This document shows positions 43,950-55,884 of a stretch of DNA of 64,000 nucleotides, in pieces. The position numbers and the translations under genes were made by a program. This DNA is from Erinaceus europaeus (lineage: Eukaryota > Chordata > Mammalia > Eulipotyphla > Erinaceidae). The notes under the pieces were generated by a model. It was not told the DNA's origin, did no database searches, and saw only the letters and a program-made list of their open reading frames with translations. Where the stretch lies: positions 88,870,161-88,934,160 of the forward strand of contig NC_080175.1 of assembly GCF_950295315.1 (NCBI RefSeq). The letters run 5' to 3'. Every line of letters starts with the position of its first letter. The first letter of the stretch is position 1.

Positions 43950-45755
43950 CTCATCAACTGTGTCAAATGTAACTGGTCAAAGTAAGTAGGGTATTGAAAA
44001 TTTACAGTTGTGCTAAATCATATTCAGGGAAGAGGTACCTATCTTTTGCCAAGGGCAATTTGTGTATCTATAATATTAAACTCAGACCATACAAAAATCA
44101 TCAACTTGAAAATTAGCACTTGATGTTGTTATGAATAGAGCTCTTAGATTCATTGAATTTGGAGTCATAACTGTGGTTGCCTTGGCAAGGCCAAATGGAA
44201 TGATTTCACAGGCTGGAAGCAACCTGTGGGCTGGACATTCTCCACCTTCAGTATAAGTCTTCGGTGACATAAACAAGAGAAATTTCTGTGTAGTTGCAAG
44301 GTCAAAAACATAATTGATGTGGAATGAAAGAGAGAAAGAATGACTAATGATTTAATAAATGTTAAATAGTGATTTTCACTTTGCTTATACTACAGAAAAA
44401 CGCAGTTACAAATGATGAACCTCATAACAGGTATTCACGTCACTGTCTGTAAAATATGCTTGCAAAAATATGACACCTGCATCCTGCTCGTGTTAAGTAA
44501 TACTCTAGGGCTGCTGTCGGCAGAAATAAATTTATAGGAAATAACTTCTTTGAAAATAAATCAATGAAAGAACAAGATATTATGCATGCAAACCAAAATA
44601 GACATAACTTGTTAGACATAAATTTATAACCTCTTGCAAGGAAACATTTATATATTTGCTAAAGCGTGGATCTTACTATATATTTAGCATATAAATAATA
44701 TGAAAATATAGAAAACATGTATTTTACTTTTCTATCCACACGTTATATGTCAAAATTAATATTTCACTAAAGCCACACGTGTGCCTGTTGCATAGAACAA
44801 TACTAGCAAATGATAGTATAGTAAATGCCTTATAATTACTTTTTGATCTAATAAAGAAAAAATGTTTATGAGACCAGAAGATATACAGATATCCATGTAT
44901 CTGTCTTTTCATGTATCTATACACATACCTACCTACCTATGTATCATTAATATATAGTTGGTTATAAGTGTAATTCTTGTTAAAGCAGTACTTATGTATC
45001 CATTGATCCATTTCTCTTTGTGTGTACACATTGCACACTTGAGCATGTCAAAAGTTATGTTTCTCATCATTGAAAGGGCATTCTTGCATCAGTCTACTTT
45101 GTTTCTCTCATCCTGTGGCATCTGTTTCTCAACTGAGATTCAGTTACACAGCCATGACTAGCTCCCATATGATCCGGATTAGAAAGCTGAGCAGTGGGCA
45201 CAGCAAAGGTCTGCTAAACAGTGGCATAGCCAGGGTACAATCCAAAACTCTCCACCGCTAGTCCTTGTAACACATTGTTTGGAGCTTCTCAAATGATGTC
45301 CAGTCACACCTCCATTAATAAATAAATGACTTTATATGCAGTTATTTTCAGAAAAAAATAGTTAAGTATAGTCAATAGGGGTAAATCTTGAAGTCAGATG
45401 CTATATGTCAAATTGGTCTTTTCTACTTATATCGGGGAAATTATTAACCTCACCATATTTTAGTCTCCTTATCTATAAAATGTCTACTATAATAATGAAG
45501 TAAAAATTCACTGGGTTGCATTTAATGAGACATTGTAAATTTTTCTTTCAAAAATTTCTGACATATTAAAGGATACTAAAGTGTTTGCTACAGCAGTTAA
45601 TATGTGTAAGACTACTTTCCATTCTGTGGTTCCAAGTAGAATTAGAAAGTAAAGGGTTAACAACTAGTCTTATCACTCACCCTTTCTATATTTGATACTT
45701 CAGGGGAAAAGAAAGCAAATGAAGGAAAATCTGACCTGGTTTAGTCTCTCTCGTT
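43950..45755. other. Unique AT-rich region, 1.8 kb
   Basis: No gene or repeat recognised. 44090-44290 is slightly GC-richer but I could not match it. Confidence 0.5.
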
Positions 45756-45757
45756 TT

Positions 45758-45885
45758 TTATTAATTTAATTTTATACACTTGATTAATGATTGAATCTGG
45801 GGCCTCTGAGCAAGTCAAAAAAGTTTTATGTCTCATGACAACATGTCCTGTGACTGCTGTGCTATCTCCTTAGTGCACAGTCTCC
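45758..45885 (-). mobile_element. SINE family C-like, antisense, degenerate
   Basis: attgaatctggggcctctga (B-box complement region) and gctgtgctatctccttagtg. Confidence 0.6.
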
Positions 45886-46154
45886 AGTCAGATATTCAGG
45901 TGCATTTCTTTCATGAGAAGATAATAGAGATGATGAGAAGTCTTTTTCTGTGTAACATTTTGATGAGCTTAGTTTGCTATTTTTATAATAAACATTTTAT
46001 GGGTTTCAGGGGGACATGGAATAGTAGAAAATGCCGGTAGTGTGAACTGTGAGACTCCACAGTCATTTTTTTAGAGGTCTTAAATGTGAGGGAGGACCCA
46101 AATGCAAACAAACAAACAAAAATGGGAAGAGCTGTTTTTGAAGCCCCAAACTTT
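45886..46154. other. Unique stretch
   Basis: No recognisable feature; short (CAAA)n near 46106-46121. Confidence 0.5.
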
Positions 46155-46364
46155 TCTTTCTATTAACATTCTTTACTTTCAATATTTTTTACTTATTATT
46201 GGATAGGGACAGAGAAAAATTAGGAGGGGGAGATAGAGAGGGAAAGAGACAGAGAGACACATGTAGCCCTGCTTTACCACTCATAAAGCTTTCTCCCTGC
46301 AGTGGGGACCAGGGGCTTGAACCTGGGGCCTTGTGTACTTAAGCAGGTGCACCACCACCTGGTC
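46155..46364 (-). mobile_element. SINE family B, antisense
   Basis: tttacttattattggatagg, purine body, ggggcttgaacctggggcct and ending ccaccacctggtcc. TSDs gaagccccaaacttttc (about 46139) and gaaggcccaaaacttttc (about 46366). Confidence 0.92.
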
Positions 46365-46384
46365 CTGAAGGCCCAAAACTTTTC

Positions 46385-46744
46385 CATTTATATTCTAGTG
46401 TCTATATATAGACTAGTGGTTTTACATATATTTAAGTCATCTTTGGCCGAGAACTAGTAAGAGATGGAAAAAGCACACTAAGAATTTGATATCAAGATCA
46501 TGTTACTCAGAGTTGATGTAAAGTGTGAAAGATTGGAACAGGATATAGAGACCAAGGGGATAAAACAGACTTACATTCCAGCAATTTGGATAATGAATAT
46601 GTATGGAATATACTTTGTGTATAAGGAAAATTATCAAAACTTTCAATTCCCTATTATTATTGTCAGTTAAGATAAAACTTGATGTCTACTAGAAAATTTC
46701 TTAGTGAGATTAAAATAAATAAGATAAAGATTTATGTGACCTGT
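46385..46744. other. Unique stretch
   Basis: No recognisable feature. Confidence 0.5.
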
Positions 46745-47395
46745 GAATATACGAGTTATAGGGATACCTGAGGAAGTAGACCAGGTCTGAGGTCCAGCGG
46801 TCATGCCACCTTCCAGACACCAGGCTGCAGATGCTACTATGACTCCACCCCGACTTTTCTGGGCAGATGACCTTACCAGTGTGTCCTGGACTTTCACATC
46901 TCCAGCGCTCTTATCCATTAGGGAAAGACAGAAACAGGCTGGGGATGTGGATCCACCTGTTAATGCCCATGCTCAGCAGAGAAGCAGCTACAGAAGCCAG
47001 AACTCCTACCTTCAGCTCCCCATAAACAACCTTGATCCATACTCCCAACGGAGTAGAAGTAATAGGATGAAGATAGCAGGACTCTGCATTCCAACTCCAT
47101 CAGCACCTAGAGAGAGAGAAGGAAAATGAGAGAAGGAAAAGGAGGATATAGTTATGATGTCATGAGTAGTTTAGAGGGAAAAAGATGATTAAACCAGAAA
47201 AAGAAGGGACAACTGTGTAAATGTGGACAGACAGTTGTAGAGAAGATGTTTGGCCCATGTCTAAACTTTAGGGGAACTGTGGTGGATTGCAGTGGGGAGA
47301 GTGAAGATTCAGAACTCTGGTGGTGGGAATGGTGTGGATTCTGTCAACATGTAATTCTGTCGACATGTAATTCTGTAATATGAAAATATTAAAAA
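46745..47395 (+). mobile_element. Sense long-type L1 3'UTR, diverged
   Basis: ttccagacaccaggctgcag, gaccttaccagtgtgtcctg, gaagcagctacagaagccag and the terminal ctctggtggtgggaatggtg. Near the end, attctgtcaacatgtaattctg is followed by a 17-base tandem repeat (attctgtcgacatgta). Confidence 0.8.
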
Positions 47396-47399
47396 AATA

Positions 47400-48814
47400 T
47401 TTCTGTGACCTGAAAAGAATCTCTATTTAGGAGTTGATAGTTCACTATCAACAGAGATTGAAAAGTAAAGATGATAGAATGACTCCATCCAACTCTTATC
47501 CATCTCCACGTCTGATATTCTCTCTTTTGTCTAGCCTAAAAAAATGTCAACCCCCCCAATAGAAGAGTGGTGACTTAGAGTGAAATATATTGAATGGACA
47601 GGGACTATAGGCAAGCAGGGTTGAAATATTACAGTCTAAAAATGGAACTAAAGAAAAGAAATATCTTTGTCCAACTTCTGGAAGAAATTTTAAGATATTT
47701 ACAAATAACTGGTTAGCATGTCTAGGGACTTAAATGCAATACATTTTGTGATAGAGATGACACTCAAACAGGGTTTGAGGGTTATATTAGGGAATTATGG
47801 AAATACGTGGTGGTATTCAAGTGGTATTCAAGTGACTTAACAAATGACAAAATACCAAGAGGTGCTACAGAGAAGACATCACCCTGGTGATTAGTCTAGC
47901 CAAGTGTTTGTTTTGTGTGAATGGGACATTCTCCCTATGCCCTTCCCATGACCAAATCTATTCTTCAACTAATTAACTGGTCAAGCTAAATATTGACTGC
48001 TTCATTTCTTCTTTATAGTAAATGTTAAGCAATACAGTATTCCAGGAGGGCAATAAAAGATCATTACTATGATGAAGGGAGTGGTTGAAAGAAATTGTTA
48101 AACCCCTCGAAAGTCCTTTTTTATCAGTCCTTTGTGGCCAGTATACAAAACAGATGGCTCCAGGAGTTCCACAGTGACTAATAGAATTGAGCGAGGAGGC
48201 GATTCATTCCTTAGATTAAGCTGCACCTGATATAGGGTATTTTCTGTTGAAAGTGCAGTAAATCAAGGCTAATTCCTTCATTGCCAGGCCCAAAGTTAGA
48301 GGCACCAGATTTAGTAAATAAATTTAAACTCTTTTAAAAATATATTTCTAGTATTTCCTTTCTAGCATGTCCTTTTGTATTGCATTGGATCAAATTCTGT
48401 CTTTCATCTGACAACACCACGTAGCACGTTTCTGGATTCGAATTAAATATACCAGTTTTCTTATTCTTTTGCTGTGAGGGTATTTGAACTACCATAATTG
48501 AGTACTTGGACTTGGCATCCACTTAAAGCATGTTAAAACGCTATATTGAAGGCAGCGTGATTTGCTTTTGCTTCTGGGAAGAATAAACACAGAATTGTTT
48601 AGGATTTTAGGCCCCAGTAGTACAAGCAGTGCCTCACCAATAGATGCAACTGCAATTTAACTGTCAGTCTTGTCTATAAAGTTCCTGGGTTCTAGACACA
48701 GAGGCTATCTGTATTAGTGCTGCTTATCACAGGTGGTCAAAAAGATACCTTGAAAAAAAGATACCTTCTAACTTGTTATAGGATATTGATGTAATCTTCC
48801 CTTAGCATATGAGA
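47400..48814. other. Unique region, 1.4 kb
   Basis: No gene or repeat recognised. Confidence 0.5.
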
Positions 48815-49070
48815 TACAAGGGAATGGTGCAAAGATCCCGGTTCAAGCCTTGGGTTCCCCACCTGCAGGGGGTAACTTCACAAGTGGTAAAGCAGGTCTG
48901 CAGATGAGTTTCTCTCTCCCTCTTTACTTCCCCCTCCCCTTTCAATTTCTCTCCATCCTATCCAATAAAATGAGAAAAAAAAAATGCTACCAGGAGCAGT
49001 GGATTCCTAACACAGCCACCAAGCCCCAACAGTAACCCTGGAGGCAAATAAATAAAATACAAAACTAAAA
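48815..49070 (+). mobile_element. SINE family A, long-tail type, 5'-truncated
   Basis: Starts inside the tRNA-like part (aatggtgcaaagatcccgg). B box ccggttcaagcc, CT body, long tail block (agtaaccctggaggc) and an A/T tail. Confidence 0.88.
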
Positions 49071-49074
49071 TAAA

Positions 49075-50084
49075 AAAATAATAAACTGTCATAAGCATTA
49101 TGGACATCAGATATTTGGGGAACTGGGTAATACTTTATTGGGTGATAGAAAATAAAATATCCAAAACTACTCAAAAAATGTAAAAAAGAAATCCAATAAT
49201 AAACTACTCAGTATGGAAGTATTATCTTTCTGAGTTTACTAAACAGGGAATGCTGGATATCCTTGTTCCCGAGGAGATTAAATCACTACTCTTAGGACTG
49301 AGGTTAAATCACTGTGTACTCTTAGAGCACTCCAAGGACATGCTTACTCCCCTTCCTGCATACACCGAGCAGAGCAATATTGTTCTTCTAGACTGAGGGA
49401 AAACAGACATCTTGGTTCCCAAGTGAGAATCTCATTGTTGGCTGGAGTCATCTGTGATGCACCCTGCAGATGGTAAAATCTTAGTGACAGAAGGTCAGAG
49501 CAGTGAGCTGTTTATTTCTTCGGTAGAAGAGAAGTTAGGCTTGGGTGCTTAGGGTACTGTTTGAATGTTTACACATTGTTGGGCAGCAGCTAGTGGCCTT
49601 GCAGTGTGAACAGGCAAACTGAATTCTAGATGACTATACAATGAAAGCAAACCAGAGAGAGAGAGAGAGAGAGAGAATAAGAACAAGGAAACAAAAAAAC
49701 TGTAAAACCTTTATTATGGTGTTCTCAGTAATGAAAATTTCTCTGGGAATTTTTTAGCATTAAAATGGTTCCTATAGACAATTGCATTTGTGCTCATGAT
49801 CACACACACAACCACAAACAATAAAAAGAAGACTCAGTTTTCAGCCAGCTCTGAAAGAGATCGGGATGCTAATACAGCTGCCGTTGTCAGACCTCCAAGG
49901 CTTCCTCCCTAGGTATATGAGACATGTGGAGATGCGGGTATTCATACTATGCACAGATTGACAGCAAGTGCACATATTATTCTGACACCCCATCACACTG
50001 TTACAAGAAAGACACACTATACCTGTTTTCAACAGAAGAGCCCTTTGAAGATAATTTGGGGCAGACTTCCCCACAGTCAAGAGC
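49075..50084. other. Unique region, 1.0 kb
   Basis: No gene or known repeat recognised. A (GA)n run lies at 49653-49676. A 96-codon open frame overlaps 49924-50211 but has no recognisable domain. Confidence 0.5.
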
Positions 50085-50338
50085 CTCATCAAATCTTGCT
50101 GGTGGAACATACTGGACCTATACTGATAGTCCCAGCATCTTCAAATTGTTAACTGGAATAGACATGTATTCTGTTTTATCCTTTGCTTATCCTGAGGCAG
50201 AAGTAGGTTGAACAATAGTTAAATGTTTTCTAGAGTAGATTATAAATTCAAACTAACTGAGTAGATTTTTTCTTTTTCTTTTTTTTTTTTAATTCCAGTG
50301 TCACTTTATTGAGGGATTGCCGATTTACAGGATTTTTT
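50085..50338 (+). repeat. Donor of a local templated insertion
   Basis: About 94% identical by eye, outside the pyrimidine tract, to 51111-51376. It spans unique DNA plus the start of an antisense L1 3' end. Confidence 0.88.
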
Positions 50339-50440
50339 ATTTCTCAAAGGCACATTCCCATACTTTTCTGAGTTATGTATCAGTATATTTCCATTTCAAC
50401 TAAATCCTGAGTATATTTCTTTTTGGTCATATTATACACT
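50295..50440 (-). mobile_element. L1 short-lineage 3' end, antisense
   Basis: tcactttattgagggattgc is the complement of the generic L1 3' terminus; acattcccatacttttctga continues it. Confidence 0.6.
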
Positions 50441-50444
50441 TCAC

Positions 50445-50742
50445 TATTTCTTTTTTTAAATTTTTAATTTTATTTATTTTCCCTTTTGTTGTCTTTTTAA
50501 TTGTTGTTGTAGTTATTGTTGTTGTTATTGATGTCATCGTTGTTAGATAGGACAGAGAGAAATGGAGAGAAGAGGGGGAGACAGAGAGGGGGAGACAAAG
50601 ACACCAGCAGACCTGCTTCTCTGCCTGTGAAGTATTGCTCCTGCAGGTGGGGAGCCGGGGGATTGAACCGGGATCCTTATGCAGGTCCTTGCCCTTTGCA
50701 CCACCTGCTCTTAACATGCTGTGCTACCGCCCGAATCCCACA
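50445..50742 (-). mobile_element. SINE family A, antisense
   Basis: ttttcccttttgttgtcttt, purine body, gggattgaaccgggatcct and head complement. TSD ttcactatttct at about 50440 and 50745. Confidence 0.93.
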
Positions 50743-50814
50743 ATTCACTATTTCTAATGTATGACAACAACAATATGATATATAAGGATATACCATAGTC
50801 CTATCACCTTCTCA

Positions 50815-50986
50815 GAAGATGACTAGTAGCCTGGTAGTAACTCACCTGGTAGACTGCACATGTTACTGCCTTGACAGAGAATCAGGTTTCAAGCCCCCAG
50901 CCACCTCATGGTTGTTCAAACAAGGGGGGAGTTCTATGAGTCATGGAGAAGAACTGTTATATTTCTGTCTCTCAAACTGGCTGCCA
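50815..50986 (+). mobile_element. SINE family B-like, sense, split
   Basis: agcctggtagtaactcacct, ggtttcaagcccccag, then ctgtctctcaaactgg. It seems to resume at 51541 (gacttccaggatcaatgaag ... agccccagcaata) after a nested SINE A. Confidence 0.6.
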
Positions 50987-51540
50987 GGGGGCTGGGCGGT
51001 GGTGCACTGGGTTCAGCACACACAGTATGAAGTTCAAGGGCTCCAAAAGGATCCCAGTTCAAGTCTCCGGCTCCCCGCCTGCGGAGGAGTTGCTTCACAG
51101 TGAAGTATGTCTCATCAAATCTTGCTGGTGGAACATACTGGACCTTTACTGATAGTCCCAGCATCTTCAAACTGTTAACTGGAATAGACACGTATTCTGT
51201 GGTATTCCTTGCTTATCCTGAGGCAGAAGTAGGCTGAACAATAGTTAAATGCTTTCTAGAGCGGATTATAAATTCAAACTACCTGAGTATATTTCTTCTT
51301 CTCCTTCTCCTCCTCCTCCTCCTTTTTTTTTAATTCCAGTGTCACTTTATTGAGGGAATGTTGATTTACTTTTTTAAAGTATGTTTGTAGGCGTCTCTCT
51401 CTTTCCCTCTTTGTCTTCCCCTCCCCTCTCAATTTCTCTCTATCCTATCCAAAAAGTAAATAAATAAATAAAAGGAGCAATGGATTCATAGTGCAGGCAC
51501 AGAACCCCGGAGATAACCCTATAGGCAAAAAAAAAAAAAA
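50987..51540 (+). mobile_element. SINE family A, sense, split by a 266-bp insertion
   Basis: Left part 50987-51110 (gggggctgggcggtggtgca ... gcttcacagtgaagtatgt). Right part 51377-51540 (aagtatgtttgtaggcgtct ... long tail block and A-run). The 8-base aagtatgt is duplicated at the break (51103-51110, 51377-51384). Confidence 0.85.
51111..51376 (+). repeat. Templated insertion copied from 50085-50338
   Basis: Starts ctcatcaaatcttgctgg and ends gatttacttttttaa-like sequence. It lies inside a SINE and is flanked by 8-bp repeats. No poly(A) at either end. The pyrimidine tract inside has changed from TTTC to CTT/CTC repeats. Confidence 0.85.
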
Positions 51541-51612
51541 AAAAGACTTCCAGGATCAATGAAGTTGTGCAGACACCAAGCCCCAGCAATATTCTTGGTG
51601 GTAAAATCAGTA
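51541..51612 (+). mobile_element. Tail of the split SINE B
   Basis: cttccaggatcaatgaagttgt, then accaagccccagcaatattc; the long tail block. Confidence 0.55.
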
Positions 51613-51614
51613 AA

Positions 51615-52540
51615 AAATTAATTAACTAAAATATAAATAAGCAACTGAACTGTCTGTTTTTCAAATATATAATGAAAATATTTAGACATTAATTAACTAC
51701 TTAAATAATTGTGCACTCATACTGCCTATGAAAGGAATTAACTCATGAACTTGGCTGGAAAAAGTTTAGTGCTTAAATATGAAAATAGAATGTCAAAGAG
51801 GAGAGAGGTATAGAAAGTTCCCACTTCACAAAAATTGTTCTTTGAATTTTTTATGAGATTGTATTTTATATAATTATGGGATTATATTTTATAGCTCTTT
51901 ATATATTTTATAGCTCATTATGGGATTATATTTTATAGCTCTTATTTCTAAATTTAGTATGGAATATGTCCTCAATTCACTTGATGTAGCTAATTTCACA
52001 TTGTGACTGTAATTCCATCAAATTCATTGGCAGCTATCTTATGTGGGTCTGTTAAAAAATGGTTTTTCTGGTTTCTTGTATTGTCTGTTATATGGGAAAG
52101 AAAACAACCAGGCTAGGAGAACATCAGAGCAAGGAGTATGAGTTCAAGAGATGATACACGAAAACAGAGAAACCTGTCCTGGCCAGCAGAGAACATTTCC
52201 CAAGTCTCTGGTTTGCCAATGGACCAGGAATTACAACCCTAATAAAACTAGAATATGGAAATAGTTCCTGTTTAGCATGTGTGCTCAGATAATTAAAGAG
52301 TGGTGAGGTGGTGGGTGGGAGGGATTTCACGTGCCAGGCAATGGCGAAGTAACCGTCTCATTCTTTTAGTTGTGGAAAAAGATAATGATTTAAATGGTAC
52401 TCACTTTAATGTGGAGGCAGTGAGAGCTCTAGAAAATTCAGAACCTGCATTTTCTTCATTTTGAAATAAGCTGCTCAGCTAAGAGAGGTTTTATGAGAAA
52501 TTCATCTGAGAAGCTTATGAGAGTTTAGAATTTCTTCCTT
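51615..52540. other. Unique AT-rich region, 0.93 kb
   Basis: No gene recognised. A short direct repeat (attatgggattatattttat, about 41 bp apart) lies at 51877 and 51918. Confidence 0.55.
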
Positions 52541-52544
52541 ACTT

Positions 52545-53000
52545 TTTTAAAAATTGATTTAATAATGATTGACAAGATTGTAGGATAAGAGAGGTACAAT
52601 TCCACACAATTCCCACCACCAGAGTTCTGTATTCCATTCCCTCCATTAGAAGCTTTCCTATTCCTTATCCCTCTGGGAATATGAACCCAGGATCATTATG
52701 GGATGCAAGAGATGGAAGGTCTGGCTTCTGTAATTGCTTCTCCACTGGTCGATCCATACTCCCAGCCTGTTTTCTATCTTTTCCTAGTGGAGCAGGGCTC
52801 TGGAGGGGTGGGGTTCCAGGATGCTTTGGTGAGGTCCTCTGCCCAGGGAAGTCAGATTGGCATCCTGATAGCATCTGCAACTTGGTGGCTGAAAAAGCAT
52901 TAAGATATAAAGTAGAACGAGTTGTTTAATAATCAGGAAGATATAAAGCAGAACAAGTTGTTTAATAATCAAGAACCTAACGGTAAGAATATAGCAGATG
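52545..53000 (-). mobile_element. Antisense long-type L1 3'UTR with internal 36-bp tandem repeat
   Basis: Terminus complement (caagattgtaggataagaga), diagnostic ggaaggtctggcttctgtaa, ending near 53000. A 36-base unit starting agatataaag is present twice (52903-52938, 52939-52974), unlike other copies. Confidence 0.86.
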
Positions 53001-53244
53001 AGATTTGTGGTAACCTGCACATAAAGTAATGTTTGTAAGTGAATCAGAGTAATAGAAGTCATGCCATGCATAGGGAGTGTCTTAAATCTAGTGACTAATC
53101 CATGCACTATAGCTATCATTTCAAATTCTTTTTAATGGTTGATGTTCAGCATAAAGCCTTATAGAAAGTTGTTACTTCCATAAATAAATTAGAATTCCAT
53201 TTTTTATGAGGTTTACCAAAGTATAATGAAACTACCCTAAGTTA
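53001..53244. other. Unique stretch
   Basis: No recognisable feature. Confidence 0.5.
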
Positions 53245-53308
53245 TCCACTTGGAACCTGAGGCCTCAGAGTCCTTTACATAACTATTATGCTGTCTCCCC
53301 AGCCCTAA
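53245..53308 (-). mobile_element. SINE family C fragment, antisense
   Basis: tggaacctgaggcctcagag, then ttatgctgtctccccagccc. Confidence 0.6.
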
Positions 53309-53378
53309 GTTGTTAAATTGTTTACTACCCTAGAATGCTTTCCATAAAGTCCTGGGAGGCATCTGGTTGAAATTTTTT

Positions 53379-53670
53379 TTTTAATTTTTTTAAAATATTT
53401 ATTTTATTTATTTATTCCCTTTTGTTGCCCTTGTTGTTTTATTGTTGTAGTTATTATTGTTGTTGTCGTTGTTGGATAGGACAGAGAGAAATGGAGAGAG
53501 GAGGGGAAGACAGAGAGGAGGAGAGAAAGATAGATACCTGCAGACCTGCTTCACCGCCTGTGAAGCGACTCCCCTGCAGGTGGGGAGCCGGGGTTCGAAC
53601 CGGGATCCTTATGCCGGTCCTTGTGCTTTGCGCCACCTGCGCTTAACCCGCTGCGCTACAGCCTGACTCC
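53379..53670 (-). mobile_element. SINE family A, near-consensus, antisense
   Basis: Almost identical to 61541-61830. Intact promoter boxes: head complement aacccgctgcgctacagcc, B-box complement ggggttcgaaccggg. TSDs ctggttgaaattt (about 53362) and ctggtcgaaattt (about 53671). Likely a young subfamily member. Confidence 0.95.
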
Positions 53671-53674
53671 CCTG

Positions 53675-54002
53675 GTCGAAATTTAATTGTTAAAAACTAG
53701 CACTGCAATCTCTTCACTCTCTGTTGAAGTGAGGAACACTGCCACCAGTGCCTGTCAGCAAACAGGTGATAAATGACTTTATCACTTGGACCAACATTCT
53801 TCATAAGTATTACCCATTGCTTTTCTGTTAGACTCCAGAGTTTAAATATCTATTTGTATTTTATTTAAACAAGAGTTCAGTTGAGTTTTTCTTTTCATTA
53901 TATTAATCTGTTCCCTATTTCCATAGCCATGAGAAAAAGCTACTTTGTTATTTGTAGCTAATATCTTGTATAGTTTCTATATATGAAACTGGGGATTATC
54001 AC
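53675..54002. other. Unique stretch
   Basis: No recognisable feature. Confidence 0.5.
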
Positions 54003-54135
54003 ATATATGATCTCTTTCTTTCTTTCTTCCTTCCTTTTCTTTTCTTTCTTTCTTTTTTTTTTTTTTTTGATAGGACAGAGAGAAATCATCAAGAGAGGAG
54101 GGGAAGACAGACACCTGCAGACCTGCCTGCACATA
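54003..54135 (-). mobile_element. SINE family A, antisense, head missing
   Basis: (CTTT)n and T-run tail (54010-54069), then gataggacagagagaaatca body to acacctgcagacctgcctgc, where it stops. 5'-truncated. Confidence 0.85.
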
Positions 54136-54227
54136 ACATGATTTTACTGGTCCCTGGCTGCTTTTCTGAGAGGCAGAAGCTAAGCTGACATTTACTCCAG
54201 TCCTAATGCAATCTTGTGTGCTTCTGA

Positions 54228-54290
54228 GTTTTTTTTTTTTTATTTAAGAAACGATTAACTAACAAAACCATAGAGTAGGAGGGGTGCAAC
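54228..54290 (-). mobile_element. Tiny (about 60 bp) L1 3'-end fragment, antisense
   Basis: T-run, then taagaaacgattaactaac, aaaaccatagagtaggaggg; exactly the terminal complement of the long-type 3'UTR, cut after ggggtgcaact. Confidence 0.75.
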
Positions 54291-54294
54291 TAAC

Positions 54295-55760
54295 CTGGGT
54301 TACATACAGGAAAGGCATGCAACTTCCACAGTGAGATATCTCTGATCTCTACAAATTTTCTTTTGCTGTGCCACTAGTACAATAAGCTTAGTGGCTAGAA
54401 ATGTTAATAATTTCATAGTAATGGATATAAGGATAATAAGTACCTGGAGATTTAAGAAAGAACTTGTAAGTTTTTGAGATCCTAATCATTTGTTGATTGG
54501 TATCTAATTTCCTGGAATCATTACAACCACTTTACACACATGTCACTCTCTACAACTTGCATTACCTTACTTTTATTCTTCATGCATTGGTTGCCATCTG
54601 AAACATATCTGTTTTGTTTATCATTTCTCTAGTCAGTAAAATTTTAATAAGTAAGTACCTTTAGTGGTAGTATTTAACATTTTTATACTTGTATATTTTC
54701 ACAGCTAGAACAATATCAAACATACTATAAATAATGTATATTTTATTGAGTGGCTTAATAATACCATGATGACTTGTTTTATTGTTGCTGTGCTTAAAAT
54801 ACAAATATTTTTTTCTTAAAGCAATATTTATTTATTTTGTGACTGTCATTAGATTTATTTCTCACTGTTGAGAAATCTGGTAAATCTCACCCTTGATATT
54901 CTACTTTAAAAATCTCTTGTGAAAAAAAAAAACTGTCCTTTTAGTGTCTGTTAAAAGAGGAACAGCTAAAATCTATTTGCATAAAATTGCAAATTTAATG
55001 TTTCCTTGGGGCATTCAGTTCTAGAGCTTTCAATCATTTTCTCATCCTCGTCCTTGCTCTGAAATGCCTCAGTCTTTTTAGACATTCTGTGATTTCGGAA
55101 GAATTTTTCTCAGTCTGAAAATTTTTACTTGGTTAGAGTACTTCATGATCTTTAAAAAAATCAATTTTACCTCTCCCCCCTTTTTTAACTTTAGCTTCAT
55201 AGTTTTATCTCTTTCAGTGAATGATGGTTGATTCTTTCCAAAGACTTCTCAACTCTAAAAACCTTGGATAATAATTTGACAACATTTTGAAGTCTTTAAT
55301 AAATCTTGAAGTACTGGCATACTCAAGATTAATTTACTTTCTCATTTTGATGGTTCTTTCTACTTCTTTGTGTATCTAGACTTTATTTTTAGTTCAGATT
55401 GTTTTTGTAGCACGAAGATCTTATATATGAGTGTGTGTGTGTGTGTGTGTGTGTCTGTGAATGTGTGTAAAAGAAACTCAGTTTCCTGAACTTCTTTGCA
55501 CAGACAATCTGAATTTACAGCTACATATTGAGTAAATTTCTAAGAAAAATCCAGAAACAAAATGAGAGATTCCTTTGGGTGAGAAAGCATCTACATTAAG
55601 TTAGATAGGTAAAACTAAGATAAAATGTGGCCTTAACCTTTACTATCAACATATTACCATATAATAGGGAGGAAATTCCCAGCCCCCATCTTTAATCTGT
55701 GGAGTGTTATTTGGACTGCATACCTGAACTGTTTTTAAGGTTCTCCTTAACATTATATAT
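54295..55760. other. Unique AT-rich region, 1.5 kb
   Basis: No gene or repeat recognised. TG run at 55431-55454. Confidence 0.5.
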
Positions 55761-55762
55761 AA

Positions 55763-55881
55763 CAGTGAAGCGACCTCCTTTCAGGTAGGGAGCTATGGGC
55801 TCTAACTGGGATCCTTATTCAGGTTCTTGTGCTTTGTGCCACGTGCACTTAACCTGCTGCACTACCGCCCAACCCCCCTAT
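55763..55881 (-). mobile_element. SINE family A, tRNA-like half only, antisense
   Basis: cagtgaagcgacctcctttc to ctgctgcactaccgcccaac. The body and tail are missing, unusual for a 3'-primed insertion, so likely deleted later. Confidence 0.8.
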
Positions 55882-55884
55882 TTT

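Noticed and set aside
44082..44276. Possible processed pseudogene on the minus strand
   Set aside because: Slightly GC-richer with a 64-codon frame, but I could not match it to any family.
49924..50211. 96-codon open frame in unique DNA, partly duplicated downstream
   Set aside because: No domain recognised, and the duplicated copy at 51111 does not keep the frame intact in a way that suggests selection.
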